From: Desulfocapsa sp.
Lineage (GTDB): Bacteria; Desulfobacterota; Desulfobulbia; Desulfobulbales; Desulfocapsaceae
Length of the DNA stretch: 5,743 bases
Reading direction: 5' to 3'
Assembly: GCA_029942265.1 (NCBI GenBank)
Contig: JAOZTO010000179.1
Location: 1 to 5,743, forward strand
The number at the start of each line of letters is the position of its first letter. Within the stretch, counting starts at the first letter, position 1. Below are positions 1 through 5,743 of the stretch, piece by piece. The position numbers and the translations under genes are program-made. The notes below the pieces were generated by a model. The model worked only from the letters and a program-made list of their open reading frames with translations. It made no database searches and was not told the DNA's origin.

Positions 1-1
1 C

Positions 2-709
2 CTGTTCTGCCTTATCCAAGGCTTCATTATGTAGCAAGGTTGGAGAATGAAAAAGGATACGAAAAGCAGCATCAATGGAAGCAATCACATCCCTCTTGAA
101 ACCATTTCGGCGTAAACCAACCTTATTGATTCCAGAAATCCACATCCGCCCTCTAACGCCTGATACCATCGCATACGGCGGTACATCCTTATTTACAGCG
201 GAAGCCCCCCCAATAAAAGAAAAAGTGCCAATTTTTGAGAACTGATGGATTCCTGTCAAACCGCCAACAGTGGCGTAATCATCCACATGGGTATGCCCAC
301 TCAAGTGAGCTGCATTAACAACTATAACGTGATTTCCAATGACACAATCATGCCCTAAGTGAGCATAGGCCATAATCATATTAGTATCAGCAATTATAGT
401 TTTTCCGCCACCATTTATTGTACCACGATGGATGGAGACATATTCACGAATTTGATTATCATCGCCAATAACAAGCTCAGTAGCTTCTCCGGCATACCCA
501 ACGTCCTGAGGTGTGCCACCAAGTGACACATAAGAATCAATCTGGTTGTTTTCACCGATTGTGGTTAATCCACTAATCGTAGTATGTGTGGCAACAGTTG
601 TACCGGCACCGATTTTTACACCAGCACCAATCACGCAAAATGGGCCTATCGTAACACTATCATGCAAGTCTGCATCAGGAGAGACTACGGCTAAAGGATG
701 AATATTCAT
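2..709 (-). CDS. lpxA: Acyl-ACP--UDP-N-acetylglucosamine O-acyltransferase LpxA (3' end outside window)
   Basis: LpxA catalyses the first step of lipid A synthesis in the cytoplasm, moving a 3-hydroxyacyl chain from ACP to the 3-OH of UDP-GlcNAc. My translation gives 236 residues before the left edge; the family is usually about 255-270 long, so some 20-35 C-terminal residues are missing. It begins MNIHPLAVV and continues as left-handed beta-helix hexapeptide repeats (TIGPFCVIGAGVKIGAG). Family motifs are GGTPQDVGYAGE (64-75), IREYVSIHRGT (87-97), AHLGHDC (116-122), LSGH (136-139) and IHQF (154-157). By alignment with E. coli LpxA, His120 matches catalytic His125, and His117, His139 and His155 match His122, His144 and His160. 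Gly168 matches E. coli Gly173 of the acyl-chain ruler, which in E. coli permits a C14 chain. The stretch after DVPPY is unusual (see findings). I chose the start at 709 because LpxA proteins normally begin M-x-IHP; an in-frame ATG at 721 overlapping the fabZ stop is the alternative. It is the last visible gene of the cluster. Confidence 0.95.
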   Translation of the reverse strand, partial: MNIHPLAVVSPDADLHDSVTIGPFCVIGAGVKIGAGTTVATHTTISGLTTIGENNQIDSYVSLGGTPQDVGYAGEATELVIGDDNQIREYVSIHRGTINGGGKTIIADTNMIMAYAHLGHDCVIGNHVIVVNAAHLSGHTHVDDYATVGGLTGIHQFSKIGTFSFIGGASAVNKDVPPYAMVSGVRGRMWISGINKVGLRRNGFKRDVIASIDAAFRILFHSPTLLHNEALDKAEQ

Positions 710-717
710 ATTTTCTT

Positions 718-1170
718 TCATCCAAATGATGCCAAAAGTTCAGCTTCAGCAACCAGCTCATCATCCACAAATGCCTTTGCTGCCAATTTGGTTATGCCAC
801 GTTTCTTTTTTAACATCTCAAGCTTGTAGATCAATTGATCTCCAGGCTCTACAGGTTTGCGGAACCGTGCTTTATCAATTCCTGCAAAATAAATTAATTT
901 TTCCCCAATATTTTCAGGTTCGGAACAGTAGGCCATTATTCCACCGGCCTGTGCCATACCTTCAAGCATCAGTACACCTGGCATCACAGGCTTTGACGGA
1001 AAATGCCCCTGGAAAAAAGGTTCATTAATCGTTACATTTTTCAAGGCAACCACGTTTTCATCAGGAGTAATTGAGAGTACTCTGTCAATCATGACAAATG
1101 GATATCTATGTGGTAATAAACGCAATATTTCCTGAATATTAATATCTCCTGCACATATTTTTTCACTCAT
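718..1170 (-). CDS. fabZ: 3-hydroxyacyl-[acyl-carrier-protein] dehydratase FabZ
   Basis: FabZ is a cytoplasmic hot-dog-fold enzyme that dehydrates (3R)-hydroxyacyl-ACP to trans-2-enoyl-ACP in type II fatty-acid elongation. It competes with LpxA and LpxD for 3-hydroxyacyl-ACP, which explains its common place between their genes. The protein is 150 residues, normal for the family. [14 protein letters not shown] (18-31) is the N-terminal FabZ signature. [19 protein letters not shown] (52-70) carries the catalytic His56 and Glu70, and the helix continues GMAQAGG. The C-terminal half ([14 protein letters not shown]) is the typical last part of the hot-dog sheet. The ATG overlaps the lpxD stop as ATGA, and a GGAG at 1178-1181, 7 nt upstream, supports it. 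FabA is excluded as an alternative by the short length and the [12 protein letters not shown] motif. No key residue is missing. Confidence 0.97.
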   Translation of the reverse strand: MSEKICAGDINIQEILRLLPHRYPFVMIDRVLSITPDENVVALKNVTINEPFFQGHFPSKPVMPGVLMLEGMAQAGGIMAYCSEPENIGEKLIYFAGIDKARFRKPVEPGDQLIYKLEMLKKKRGITKLAAKAFVDDELVAEAELLASFG

Positions 1171-2237
1171 TTTTTGTCTCCATTGTCCTCATTAGTTTCC
1201 GTTACAAGCACTTGTAAAGCTGCTATTTCCCTTTTCAATTGTCTGATATTTCGAGCCATTTCTGGTAGCTTAGCAAATTGTATAGCAGCTCTTGCAAAGT
1301 GTTTCATTGGAATTGCTGGAGAACCGCCAATAATTTCTCCAGCTTTCTGATTATTGTGTATTCCACTCTGAGCAGCTGCCATCACCCCATCCCCGATGGT
1401 GATATGATCCTTTACCCCAGCCTGACCGCCAAGCACAACATTTCGGCCTAGTGTGACAGAACCAGCAATACCAACCTGTGAAACAATCAGATTGTTTTCA
1501 CCAATAACAACATTATGGGCAATTTGAACCAGATTATCAATTTTTGAGCCTGACAGTATCCGAGTGACTCCGTATGTTGCCCGATCCACACAGGCATTAG
1601 CACCAATTTCAACATCATTACCAATATGGACACTACCAACCTGGGGACGTTTTGTATGAAATCCTCGTTTATCAGTGGCGTATCCGTACCCATCACTGCC
1701 GATAACAGCACCAGGATGAATAATCACCCTGTTACCTATTATACAGCCGTCTGCAATAGAAACATTATTTTTCAAAATGCAATCATCACCAATCTGAACG
1801 TCATCACCCAGGACAACTCCAGACTCAATACTCACACGTTCCCCAAGCTGTACCCGATTTCCAATGGAAACAAAGGGAGCAATGCTTATCTGTTGTGGTA
1901 CGTCACTATCTTTCCCGATACAGACCTGATCGTGCACACCTTTTGCAACAAAAGGTTTCTGAAGAAGCAGTGTGTGAATTTTTGCTGATGCGAGATATGG
2001 ATTGTCTACACGAATAAGAGGAATTGATGCAGTCTCGATAGCCATGGGTACAATTACTGCACTGCCTGTAAAGCTGTCAAGCATCCCCACATCTTTTGCT
2101 TTTACCAGAAAACTGATATCCCCGTCCTTCGCTGTTTCAAGGGGAGAAAAGGCATGTATTGCAAGTTCTGCATTCCCCGTAATTTCCCCATCCACTTCTT
2201 TTGCCAGTTCTGCCAAGCTGAATTGTGTTGTGTTCAC
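1167..2237 (-). CDS. lpxD: UDP-3-O-(3-hydroxyacyl)glucosamine N-acyltransferase LpxD
   Basis: LpxD N-acylates UDP-3-O-(3-hydroxyacyl)-glucosamine using a second 3-hydroxyacyl-ACP, the third step of lipid A synthesis after LpxA and LpxC. It has 356 residues (E. coli 341). Domains in order: an N-terminal uridine-binding domain (about 1-100, with [16 protein letters not shown] and DISFL); a left-handed beta-helix of hexapeptide repeats (about 105-295); and a C-terminal helical tail (about 312-346) likely to form the trimer coiled coil. [16 protein letters not shown] (171-186) is an LpxD signature. His241 in [10 protein letters not shown] matches catalytic His239 of E. coli. His278 matches His276, with the same 37-residue spacing. 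The tail ends in an extra hydrophilic stretch (TNEDNGDKK). The start codon is GTG, with GGAG 5 nt upstream. The gene lies 33 nt after the namZ-like stop and overlaps fabZ by 4 nt (ATGA), implying translational coupling. Confidence 0.97.
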   Translation of the reverse strand: MNTTQFSLAELAKEVDGEITGNAELAIHAFSPLETAKDGDISFLVKAKDVGMLDSFTGSAVIVPMAIETASIPLIRVDNPYLASAKIHTLLLQKPFVAKGVHDQVCIGKDSDVPQQISIAPFVSIGNRVQLGERVSIESGVVLGDDVQIGDDCILKNNVSIADGCIIGNRVIIHPGAVIGSDGYGYATDKRGFHTKRPQVGSVHIGNDVEIGANACVDRATYGVTRILSGSKIDNLVQIAHNVVIGENNLIVSQVGIAGSVTLGRNVVLGGQAGVKDHITIGDGVMAAAQSGIHNNQKAGEIIGGSPAIPMKHFARAAIQFAKLPEMARNIRQLKREIAALQVLVTETNEDNGDKK

Positions 2238-2242
2238 AGTAT

Positions 2243-2246
2243 CTCC
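2243..2246 (-). promoter_or_regulatory. Shine-Dalgarno site fixing the GTG start of lpxD
   Basis: On the minus strand this reads GGAG, followed by ATACT and then the GTG at 2237. The 5-nt spacing is suitable. The upstream GTG at 2248 is out of frame, so this site supports 2237 as the start. It lies in the 33-nt gap after the namZ-like stop codon, so lpxD can recruit ribosomes independently even if it shares the transcript. Confidence 0.75.
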
Positions 2247-2270
2247 ACGTATATTTATGAGCCTGTTGAT

Positions 2271-3440
2271 TTATGCTACATACAACAAATATTTTTCCCG
2301 TTTTTCAAGAAATGTATCCAACTGTAGCTTCCACTTCTCCTCAAGGTCAAGGACACTGACGCCCTTTTCAAGTGCTTTGCGCAACACCTTATCGCCTAGT
2401 ATAAGATCTATTGGAAGACGTTCGAATTCATATTCATACGGTGGTTCTTTATACGAAAACTCCTCAGGAAAACTCAACATAACCGCCTGTAAAAGTACAA
2501 GGCTTGTTCTATAGGATAGAAAAGTTTCCTGATCAGTAACATGGATTTGAAAACCGGTACAAACCTGTTCCGCCCATTTCCCCGATGTGGGTTGAAAGAC
2601 AAGTGGACGAAAATAGCACCCTGGCAAATCCACAGCAGAGAGTCGTTCCAAAATTGGCGCATGTTTCCAAAAAGGTGCTCCAACCAACTCAAACGGGAGA
2701 CATGTGCCACGCCCTTCTGAACAGTTTGTTCCCTCCCAAATCACTTGTCCGGGATAAACGAGTGCTGTTTCCGGGGTCGGCATATTGGGAGATGGTGCAA
2801 CCCAGGGAAACCCGGTATCACGAAACAGCATTGACCGCTCATAGCCCTGCATGGGAACAACCTGTAAATCTGCCCCGATTCCACACTCTGTGTTTATAAA
2901 AAGAGCCAGCTCAGCAAATGTCATACCATGACGCATGGGAATAGGATACAAGCCCACAAAAGAACTGCAGTCATCCTGAAGAATATTTCCTTCAACAGCC
3001 TGACATCCCACAGGATTGGGTCGATCAAGTACCACAATTTGCTTTCCGTGTTCAGCTGCTGCCTCCATGCAATATGCCATGGTGTACAAAAACGTATAGA
3101 CACGGGTTCCCACATCAACGATATCAATAAGCAGTACATCGATATGCTCAAACATAGTAGCTGTTGGTTTTCTGGTTTCTCCATATAAACTAAACACAGG
3201 AAGTCCACTCACCGGATCTTTCACATGATCCGATTCAATCATATTATCCTGTTTTTCAGAGAAGAATCCGTGCTGTGGCGAAAACAGGCAGCAAAGTCTG
3301 TCACCAAAACGATCTTTAATCACATCCCTTGCGTGCTGCATTTTGTTATCAGTAGATGCCTGATTACAGAGCACCCCCAAGCGTTTGCCCTTGAGAGTTG
3401 CATCTAAAGATGCGATATTTTCCAGTCCAATTGAAATCAT
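2271..3440 (-). CDS. DUF1343 / NamZ-like exo-beta-N-acetylmuramidase (GH171 family), no signal peptide
   Basis: This 389-residue protein belongs to the DUF1343 (YbbC/NamZ) family. The founding characterised member, Bacillus subtilis NamZ, is an exported exo-enzyme that removes N-acetylmuramic acid from the non-reducing end of peptidoglycan fragments (GH171). Motifs seen in order: FSPQHGFF (53-60), GLPVFSLYG (79-87), LLIDIVDVGTRVYTF (103-117), VVLDRPNPVG (136-145), PMRHGMTFAELALF (168-181), PWVAPSPNMPTPE (212-224) and EGTNCSEGRGTCLPFELVGAPF (236-257). The first half looks Rossmann-like, as reported for the family. Unlike the exported members it begins directly in the catalytic domain (MISIGLENIA) with no hydrophobic leader, and it has 11 cysteines, both suggesting the cytoplasm. 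The ATG at 3440 overlaps the glmS stop (TAATG). In that frame the next codon upstream that could end the ORF is a TGA at 3486-3488, with no ATG, GTG or TTG between. Family membership is secure; the exact substrate here is inference. It sits between glmS and lpxD, so amino-sugar salvage is a reasonable guess. Confidence 0.9.
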   Translation of the reverse strand: MISIGLENIASLDATLKGKRLGVLCNQASTDNKMQHARDVIKDRFGDRLCCLFSPQHGFFSEKQDNMIESDHVKDPVSGLPVFSLYGETRKPTATMFEHIDVLLIDIVDVGTRVYTFLYTMAYCMEAAAEHGKQIVVLDRPNPVGCQAVEGNILQDDCSSFVGLYPIPMRHGMTFAELALFINTECGIGADLQVVPMQGYERSMLFRDTGFPWVAPSPNMPTPETALVYPGQVIWEGTNCSEGRGTCLPFELVGAPFWKHAPILERLSAVDLPGCYFRPLVFQPTSGKWAEQVCTGFQIHVTDQETFLSYRTSLVLLQAVMLSFPEEFSYKEPPYEYEFERLPIDLILGDKVLRKALEKGVSVLDLEEKWKLQLDTFLEKREKYLLYVA

Positions 3441-5281
3441 TATTCCACTGTCACACTTTTGGCAAGATTTCGAGGTTGGTCCACATCACAGCCACGACGA
3501 CTTGCAATTTCATAAGAAAGTAGCTGAGCTGGAATTGTATACAGGATGGGGTTTAATTCTTCAAGAACCTTCGGAAGATAAATAATATCGTCAGTGATAC
3601 TTTTAAGATGTTGATCGCCCTCTGTTCCAATAAGGATCAAACGTCCCTGGCGAGCTTTAATCTCTTCAATATTAGAAATGGATTTTTGATACACCGCATC
3701 CTGAGGAGCCAATGCAAGAATTGGCATATCCTTGTCAATCAATGCGATTGGACCATGTTTGAGTTCACCGGATGCATATCCTTCCGCATGAATATAAGAA
3801 ATTTCCTTGAGCTTTAAGGCTCCTTCCATGGCAATGGGAAAATTGAGTCCTCGCCCGACAAAAAGAAAATCCCTACTATCATAATAGCTTTCAATCAGTT
3901 CTTTAATTTCATCCTGCAAGGCTGGGAGTATTTTTTCTATTACTGCGGCCAGTCTTATTAATTCTTTTCCAAATTCCAGGCGTTTTGCAGCTTCCATACT
4001 CCCTCGTTTTTCCGCAAGAAAAAGAGTGAACAGAAACAGCGCTGCAAGCTGGGATGTAAATGCTTTAGTGGAAGCCACTCCGATTTCAGGGCCTGCGTGG
4101 GTATATATCGTACCATCAGCTTCACGGGTCATCGTAGAACCAACCACATTACAGATAGTAACGATTTTAGAACCAAGTTGTTTAGCAAGCCGTATTCCGG
4201 CAAGGGTATCAGCAGTTTCACCTGATTGAGAGATAGAAACAGTGAGCACCCGTTCGTCAATAAGAAGTGTTCGATAACGAAACTCAGAAGCAATATCCAC
4301 CTCAACAGGAATACCCGCCCAGCGTTCAATCCAGTATTTTGCAACAAGTGCTGCATGCCAGGATGTACCGCAGGCAATCAGAAAAATCCGTTCAATACCT
4401 GCGATATCAGCATCACTAAGATTCATTTCTGGAAGATCGACACTGCCGTTCTCAGGATTAATACGACCACTCACAGTATTAATAATCGCCTGAGGTTGTT
4501 CGTAGATTTCCTTCAGCATAAAATGCTTGTATCCGCCCTTCTCGGCCATGCCGGCATTCCAGGAGATTGTCTCGATTTTTTTCTCTACAACCTCTCCGGT
4601 AACGAGTGAATAGACAGTATGATTGTTTGCTTGTAGCACTACCAGTTCCTGGTCATCCAGGAACACAATTTGCTCAGTATAGGGGAGCAGCGGTGGGATA
4701 TCAGAGGCCAGAAATCCTCCATCTTCTTCATGGACTCCAATCACCAGAGGACTGTGATTTCTTGCTGCAATCAAAGTATCCGGCATTCCTGTCCAGAGGA
4801 CACCTATGGCATATGACCCTTCAATCCGTGACAACGCCTGAGTTACAGCAGCGCGGAGATCACCATCAAGATATTCTTCGATAAGATGTGCCAAAACTTC
4901 TGTATCTGTTTCAGATGCGAAACTATGTCCTTTTTCAATAAGCTCTTTACGGAGTGAATGGTAGTTTTCGATAATGCCATTATGAACAACGACAAGATCT
5001 CCTGTACAATCACTGTGTGGATGTGCATTTGCTGTCGTTGGCGCACCGTGGGTAGCCCAACGGGTATGCCCCAGACCAATATGTGCTGGAGCGCCCATTG
5101 CATCTGCCATGATATGTTCAAGGTTTTGCAGCTTTCCCTCACTTCTAAATTTGACAAGCTTTCCATCCTGAAGATATACAATACCTGCAGAATCATAGCC
5201 TCTGTACTCAAGACGTTTCAAGCCTTCGAGCACCACAGGAACAAGACGTCTTTTTCCAACATATCCTACAATTCCACACAT
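3440..5281 (-). CDS. glmS: Glutamine--fructose-6-phosphate aminotransferase (isomerizing) GlmS
   Basis: GlmS makes glucosamine-6-phosphate from fructose-6-phosphate and glutamine in the cytoplasm, the committed step to UDP-GlcNAc for peptidoglycan and lipid A. The protein has 613 residues (E. coli 609). The N-terminal class II glutaminase domain (about 2-225) begins MCGIVGYVG, with Cys2 as nucleophile after Met removal. It also has HTRWATHG (72-79), HNGIIENY (100-107) and SETDTE (123-128) for glutamine binding. Two SIS sugar-isomerase domains follow: the first around 290-425 (CGTSWHA 304-310, SISQSGETADT 349-359, GVASTKAFTSQ 401-411) and the second around 465-600 (GRGLNFPIAMEGALKLKE 476-493). 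Glu493, His509 (ELKHGP) and Lys608 (NLAKSVTVE) match E. coli Glu488, His504 and Lys603. AGGAG at 5288-5292, 6 nt before the ATG, is a strong ribosome site. It is the first gene of the minus-strand cluster. I see no recognisable glmS ribozyme core upstream. Confidence 0.98.
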   Translation of the reverse strand: MCGIVGYVGKRRLVPVVLEGLKRLEYRGYDSAGIVYLQDGKLVKFRSEGKLQNLEHIMADAMGAPAHIGLGHTRWATHGAPTTANAHPHSDCTGDLVVVHNGIIENYHSLRKELIEKGHSFASETDTEVLAHLIEEYLDGDLRAAVTQALSRIEGSYAIGVLWTGMPDTLIAARNHSPLVIGVHEEDGGFLASDIPPLLPYTEQIVFLDDQELVVLQANNHTVYSLVTGEVVEKKIETISWNAGMAEKGGYKHFMLKEIYEQPQAIINTVSGRINPENGSVDLPEMNLSDADIAGIERIFLIACGTSWHAALVAKYWIERWAGIPVEVDIASEFRYRTLLIDERVLTVSISQSGETADTLAGIRLAKQLGSKIVTICNVVGSTMTREADGTIYTHAGPEIGVASTKAFTSQLAALFLFTLFLAEKRGSMEAAKRLEFGKELIRLAAVIEKILPALQDEIKELIESYYDSRDFLFVGRGLNFPIAMEGALKLKEISYIHAEGYASGELKHGPIALIDKDMPILALAPQDAVYQKSISNIEEIKARQGRLILIGTEGDQHLKSITDDIIYLPKVLEELNPILYTIPAQLLSYEIASRRGCDVDQPRNLAKSVTVE

Positions 5282-5343
5282 ACCGTTCTCCTAATTATGT
5301 TTCTAATATAATATTATTCGTAAAAACCTACCAGATTAACGTG

Positions 5344-5404
5344 TCATTTTTCATTAATACGAGTTTTTTCTTGTTCCTCTGTGAAAAATGAGTATTTTCA
5401 TAGA
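5344..5404. repeat. Three-arm overlapping inverted repeat
   Basis: Arm 1, TCATTTTTCA (5344-5353), is the exact reverse complement of arm 2, TGAAAAATGA (5382-5391), with a 28-nt loop. Arm 2 is also part of a tighter dyad: TCTGTGAAAA (5378-5387), a 7-nt loop, then TTTTCATAGA (5395-5404). The tight dyad pairs at 9 of 10 positions plus one G-T wobble that would be G-U in plus-strand RNA. The middle arm can pair with either neighbour but not both at once. It could be a protein operator or, in a pyrE leader, two alternative hairpins. The stems are AT-rich and no U-tract follows directly in either direction, so it is not a classical terminator. Confidence 0.55.
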
Positions 5405-5429
5405 AGAATGAACGCAACTCAATAAACAA

Positions 5430-5467
5430 TTTTTTCCAGCAAAATGCAACAAACATGCTCGAAAAAA
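5430..5467. repeat. 12-bp inverted repeat with T-run and A-run arms upstream of pyrE
   Basis: TTTTTTCCAGCA (5430-5441) pairs with TGCTCGAAAAAA (5456-5467) at 11 of 12 positions, with a C-C mismatch at 5437/5460 and a 14-nt loop. The arms carry T's on the 5' side and A's on the 3' side in both orientations, so neither strand gives the GC-stem-plus-U-tract of an intrinsic terminator. It ends 16 nt before the pyrE ribosome-binding site. It may be an operator dyad, a stabilising leader hairpin, or chance in AT-rich DNA. Confidence 0.45.
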
Positions 5468-5496
5468 AATCAAATTAAGTATAAAGGAATTTTATA

Positions 5497-5743
5497 ATGG
5501 ACAACAGACAACGATTAAAAGAAATTCTCCTCGAAAAATCATATCGTAAAGGTGAATTTACCCTTACATCTGGTAAAACATCTGATTTTTATATCGACGT
5601 AAAACAAACTTCTCTCTCAGCTGAAGGTAGTTACCTATGTGGAAAACTGATCCTTGATCGCATATTGCAATCAGACACCGCCATCGAGGCTGTTGGCGGA
5701 ATGACTCTTGGCGCCGACCCTTTAGTTTCTGCCGTATCCGTTT
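5497..5743 (+). CDS. pyrE: Orotate phosphoribosyltransferase PyrE (5' part; 3' end outside window)
   Basis: PyrE converts orotate and PRPP to orotidine-5'-phosphate, the fifth step of cytoplasmic pyrimidine synthesis. Only the first 82 residues are in the window; the family is usually about 180-215 long. My translation begins MDNRQRLKEILLEKSY. It contains FTLTSGKTSDFYID (21-34), matching the N-terminal PyrE motif (F-x-L-x-SG-x-x-S-x-FY-x-D) at the orotate/PRPP site, and VGGMTLGADPL (66-76), typical of the GG-x-T-x-GADP type of PyrE. The C-terminal PRPP-binding motif lies beyond the edge and was not seen. The ATG at 5497 is supported by AAGGA (5484-5488) 8 nt upstream. The gene is divergent from glmS and separated from it by 215 bp containing inverted repeats. 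It is not obviously part of the lipid A cluster. Confidence rests on these two motifs. Confidence 0.92.
   Translation, partial: MDNRQRLKEILLEKSYRKGEFTLTSGKTSDFYIDVKQTSLSAEGSYLCGKLILDRILQSDTAIEAVGGMTLGADPLVSAVSV

Larger units (their letters stand above)
5282..5496. promoter_or_regulatory. Divergent glmS / pyrE intergenic control region
   Basis: This 215-bp, strongly AT-rich gap separates the divergent glmS and pyrE starts and must hold promoters for both directions. No convincing paired -35/-10 set stands out. Towards glmS, the minus strand has TATATT (5305-5310) and the overlapping TATTAT (5308-5313) at a sensible distance from the AGGAG, but neither has a good -35 box at 16-18 bp. Towards pyrE, TATAAA at 5480-5485 lies too close to the start to be a usual -10, and TTGTTC (5371-5376) with TATTTT (5393-5398) at 16 bp is only a weak pair. 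The region also contains a perfect 10-bp palindrome ATAATATTAT (5308-5317) and the longer inverted repeats listed separately. No coding gene is evident. Confidence 0.6.

Noticed and set aside
1350..1930. Repeated short DNA words in lpxD and lpxA
   Set aside because: These follow from the hexapeptide repeats of the left-handed beta-helix; they are protein repeats and not a separate DNA repeat element.
2238..2270. Possible terminator between the namZ-like gene and lpxD
   Set aside because: The 33-nt gap contains no inverted repeat with a U-tract, only the lpxD ribosome-binding site.
2002..2514. 170-residue open frame on the plus strand
   Set aside because: It crosses the lpxD/namZ-like boundary opposite two clearly conserved genes, has a serine/arginine/isoleucine-rich composition typical of antisense reading, and shows no family motif.
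4226..4609. 127-residue open frame on the plus strand
   Set aside because: It lies wholly antisense to the conserved SIS region of glmS, with no recognisable motif. The other plus-strand frames within 726-5311 are rejected for the same reason.
5307..5312. Exact TATAAT on the plus strand as a distant pyrE -10 box
   Set aside because: No TTGACA-like box lies 16-18 bp upstream (that position overlaps the glmS ribosome site), and it would give a leader of about 180 nt.
5445..5460. Sigma-54-like promoter on the minus strand (GAGCATG, 4 nt, TTGCA)
   Set aside because: The -12 part fits, but the essential GG of the -24 element is AG, and it lies about 165 nt from glmS with no activator gene in view.
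5282..5496. Possible glmS ribozyme upstream of glmS
   Set aside because: I looked on the minus strand for the ribozyme core near the ribosome-binding site and saw no AGCGCC-like conserved segment or GC-rich pseudoknot. The ribozyme is also mainly known from Gram-positive bacteria.
5493..5498. Exact TATAAT on the plus strand
   Set aside because: It overlaps the pyrE start codon, so it cannot be the promoter of that gene; it looks like chance in AT-rich DNA.

Overview
The window comes from a Gram-negative bacterium. Five minus-strand genes form one tight, apparently co-transcribed cluster, read from right to left: glmS, a DUF1343/NamZ-like glycoside hydrolase gene, lpxD, fabZ and lpxA (its C-terminal end lies beyond the left edge). 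At the right edge a divergent plus-strand gene, pyrE, begins and runs out of the window. Three lipid A/fatty-acid genes show that the organism makes a lipopolysaccharide-type outer membrane. Base composition is moderately AT-rich. The PyrE N-terminus (SDFYID, GGMTLGADPL) and the lpxD-fabZ-lpxA order resemble Desulfobacterota (the former Deltaproteobacteria, perhaps Desulfobulbales-like). That placement is an impression from memory, not a computed result.

Layout: 2-709 (or 721) lpxA, partial; 718-1170 fabZ; 1167-2237 lpxD with a GTG start; 2271-3440 namZ-like; 3440-5281 glmS; 5282-5496 an AT-rich intergenic region; 5497-5743 pyrE, partial. The minus-strand junctions are very tight: TAATG between glmS and namZ, 33 nt between namZ and lpxD, ATGA between lpxD and fabZ, and ATGA or an 8-nt gap between fabZ and lpxA. 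No terminator is visible between them, so one transcript starting upstream of glmS is the simplest reading.

How the genes fit together: GlmS makes glucosamine-6-phosphate, the entry to UDP-GlcNAc. LpxA acylates UDP-GlcNAc with 3-hydroxyacyl-ACP to begin lipid A, and LpxD adds the second 3-hydroxyacyl group after LpxC (not in the window). FabZ dehydrates the same 3-hydroxyacyl-ACP pool and so sends it to phospholipid instead. The cluster therefore couples amino-sugar supply to the lipid A / membrane-lipid branch point. The least expected member is the NamZ-like protein. Its family is known for exo-beta-N-acetylmuramidase activity, but this copy has no signal peptide and no possible upstream start that could supply one, which suggests a cytoplasmic amino-sugar or muropeptide role.

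The 215-bp region between the divergent glmS and pyrE genes contains overlapping inverted repeats that no gene explains. They are candidate operators or leader-RNA structures. I see no mobile element, CRISPR array, RNA gene or clear intrinsic terminator. Most of the window is conserved housekeeping sequence; the secretion-less NamZ and the intergenic dyads are the parts most worth a second look.
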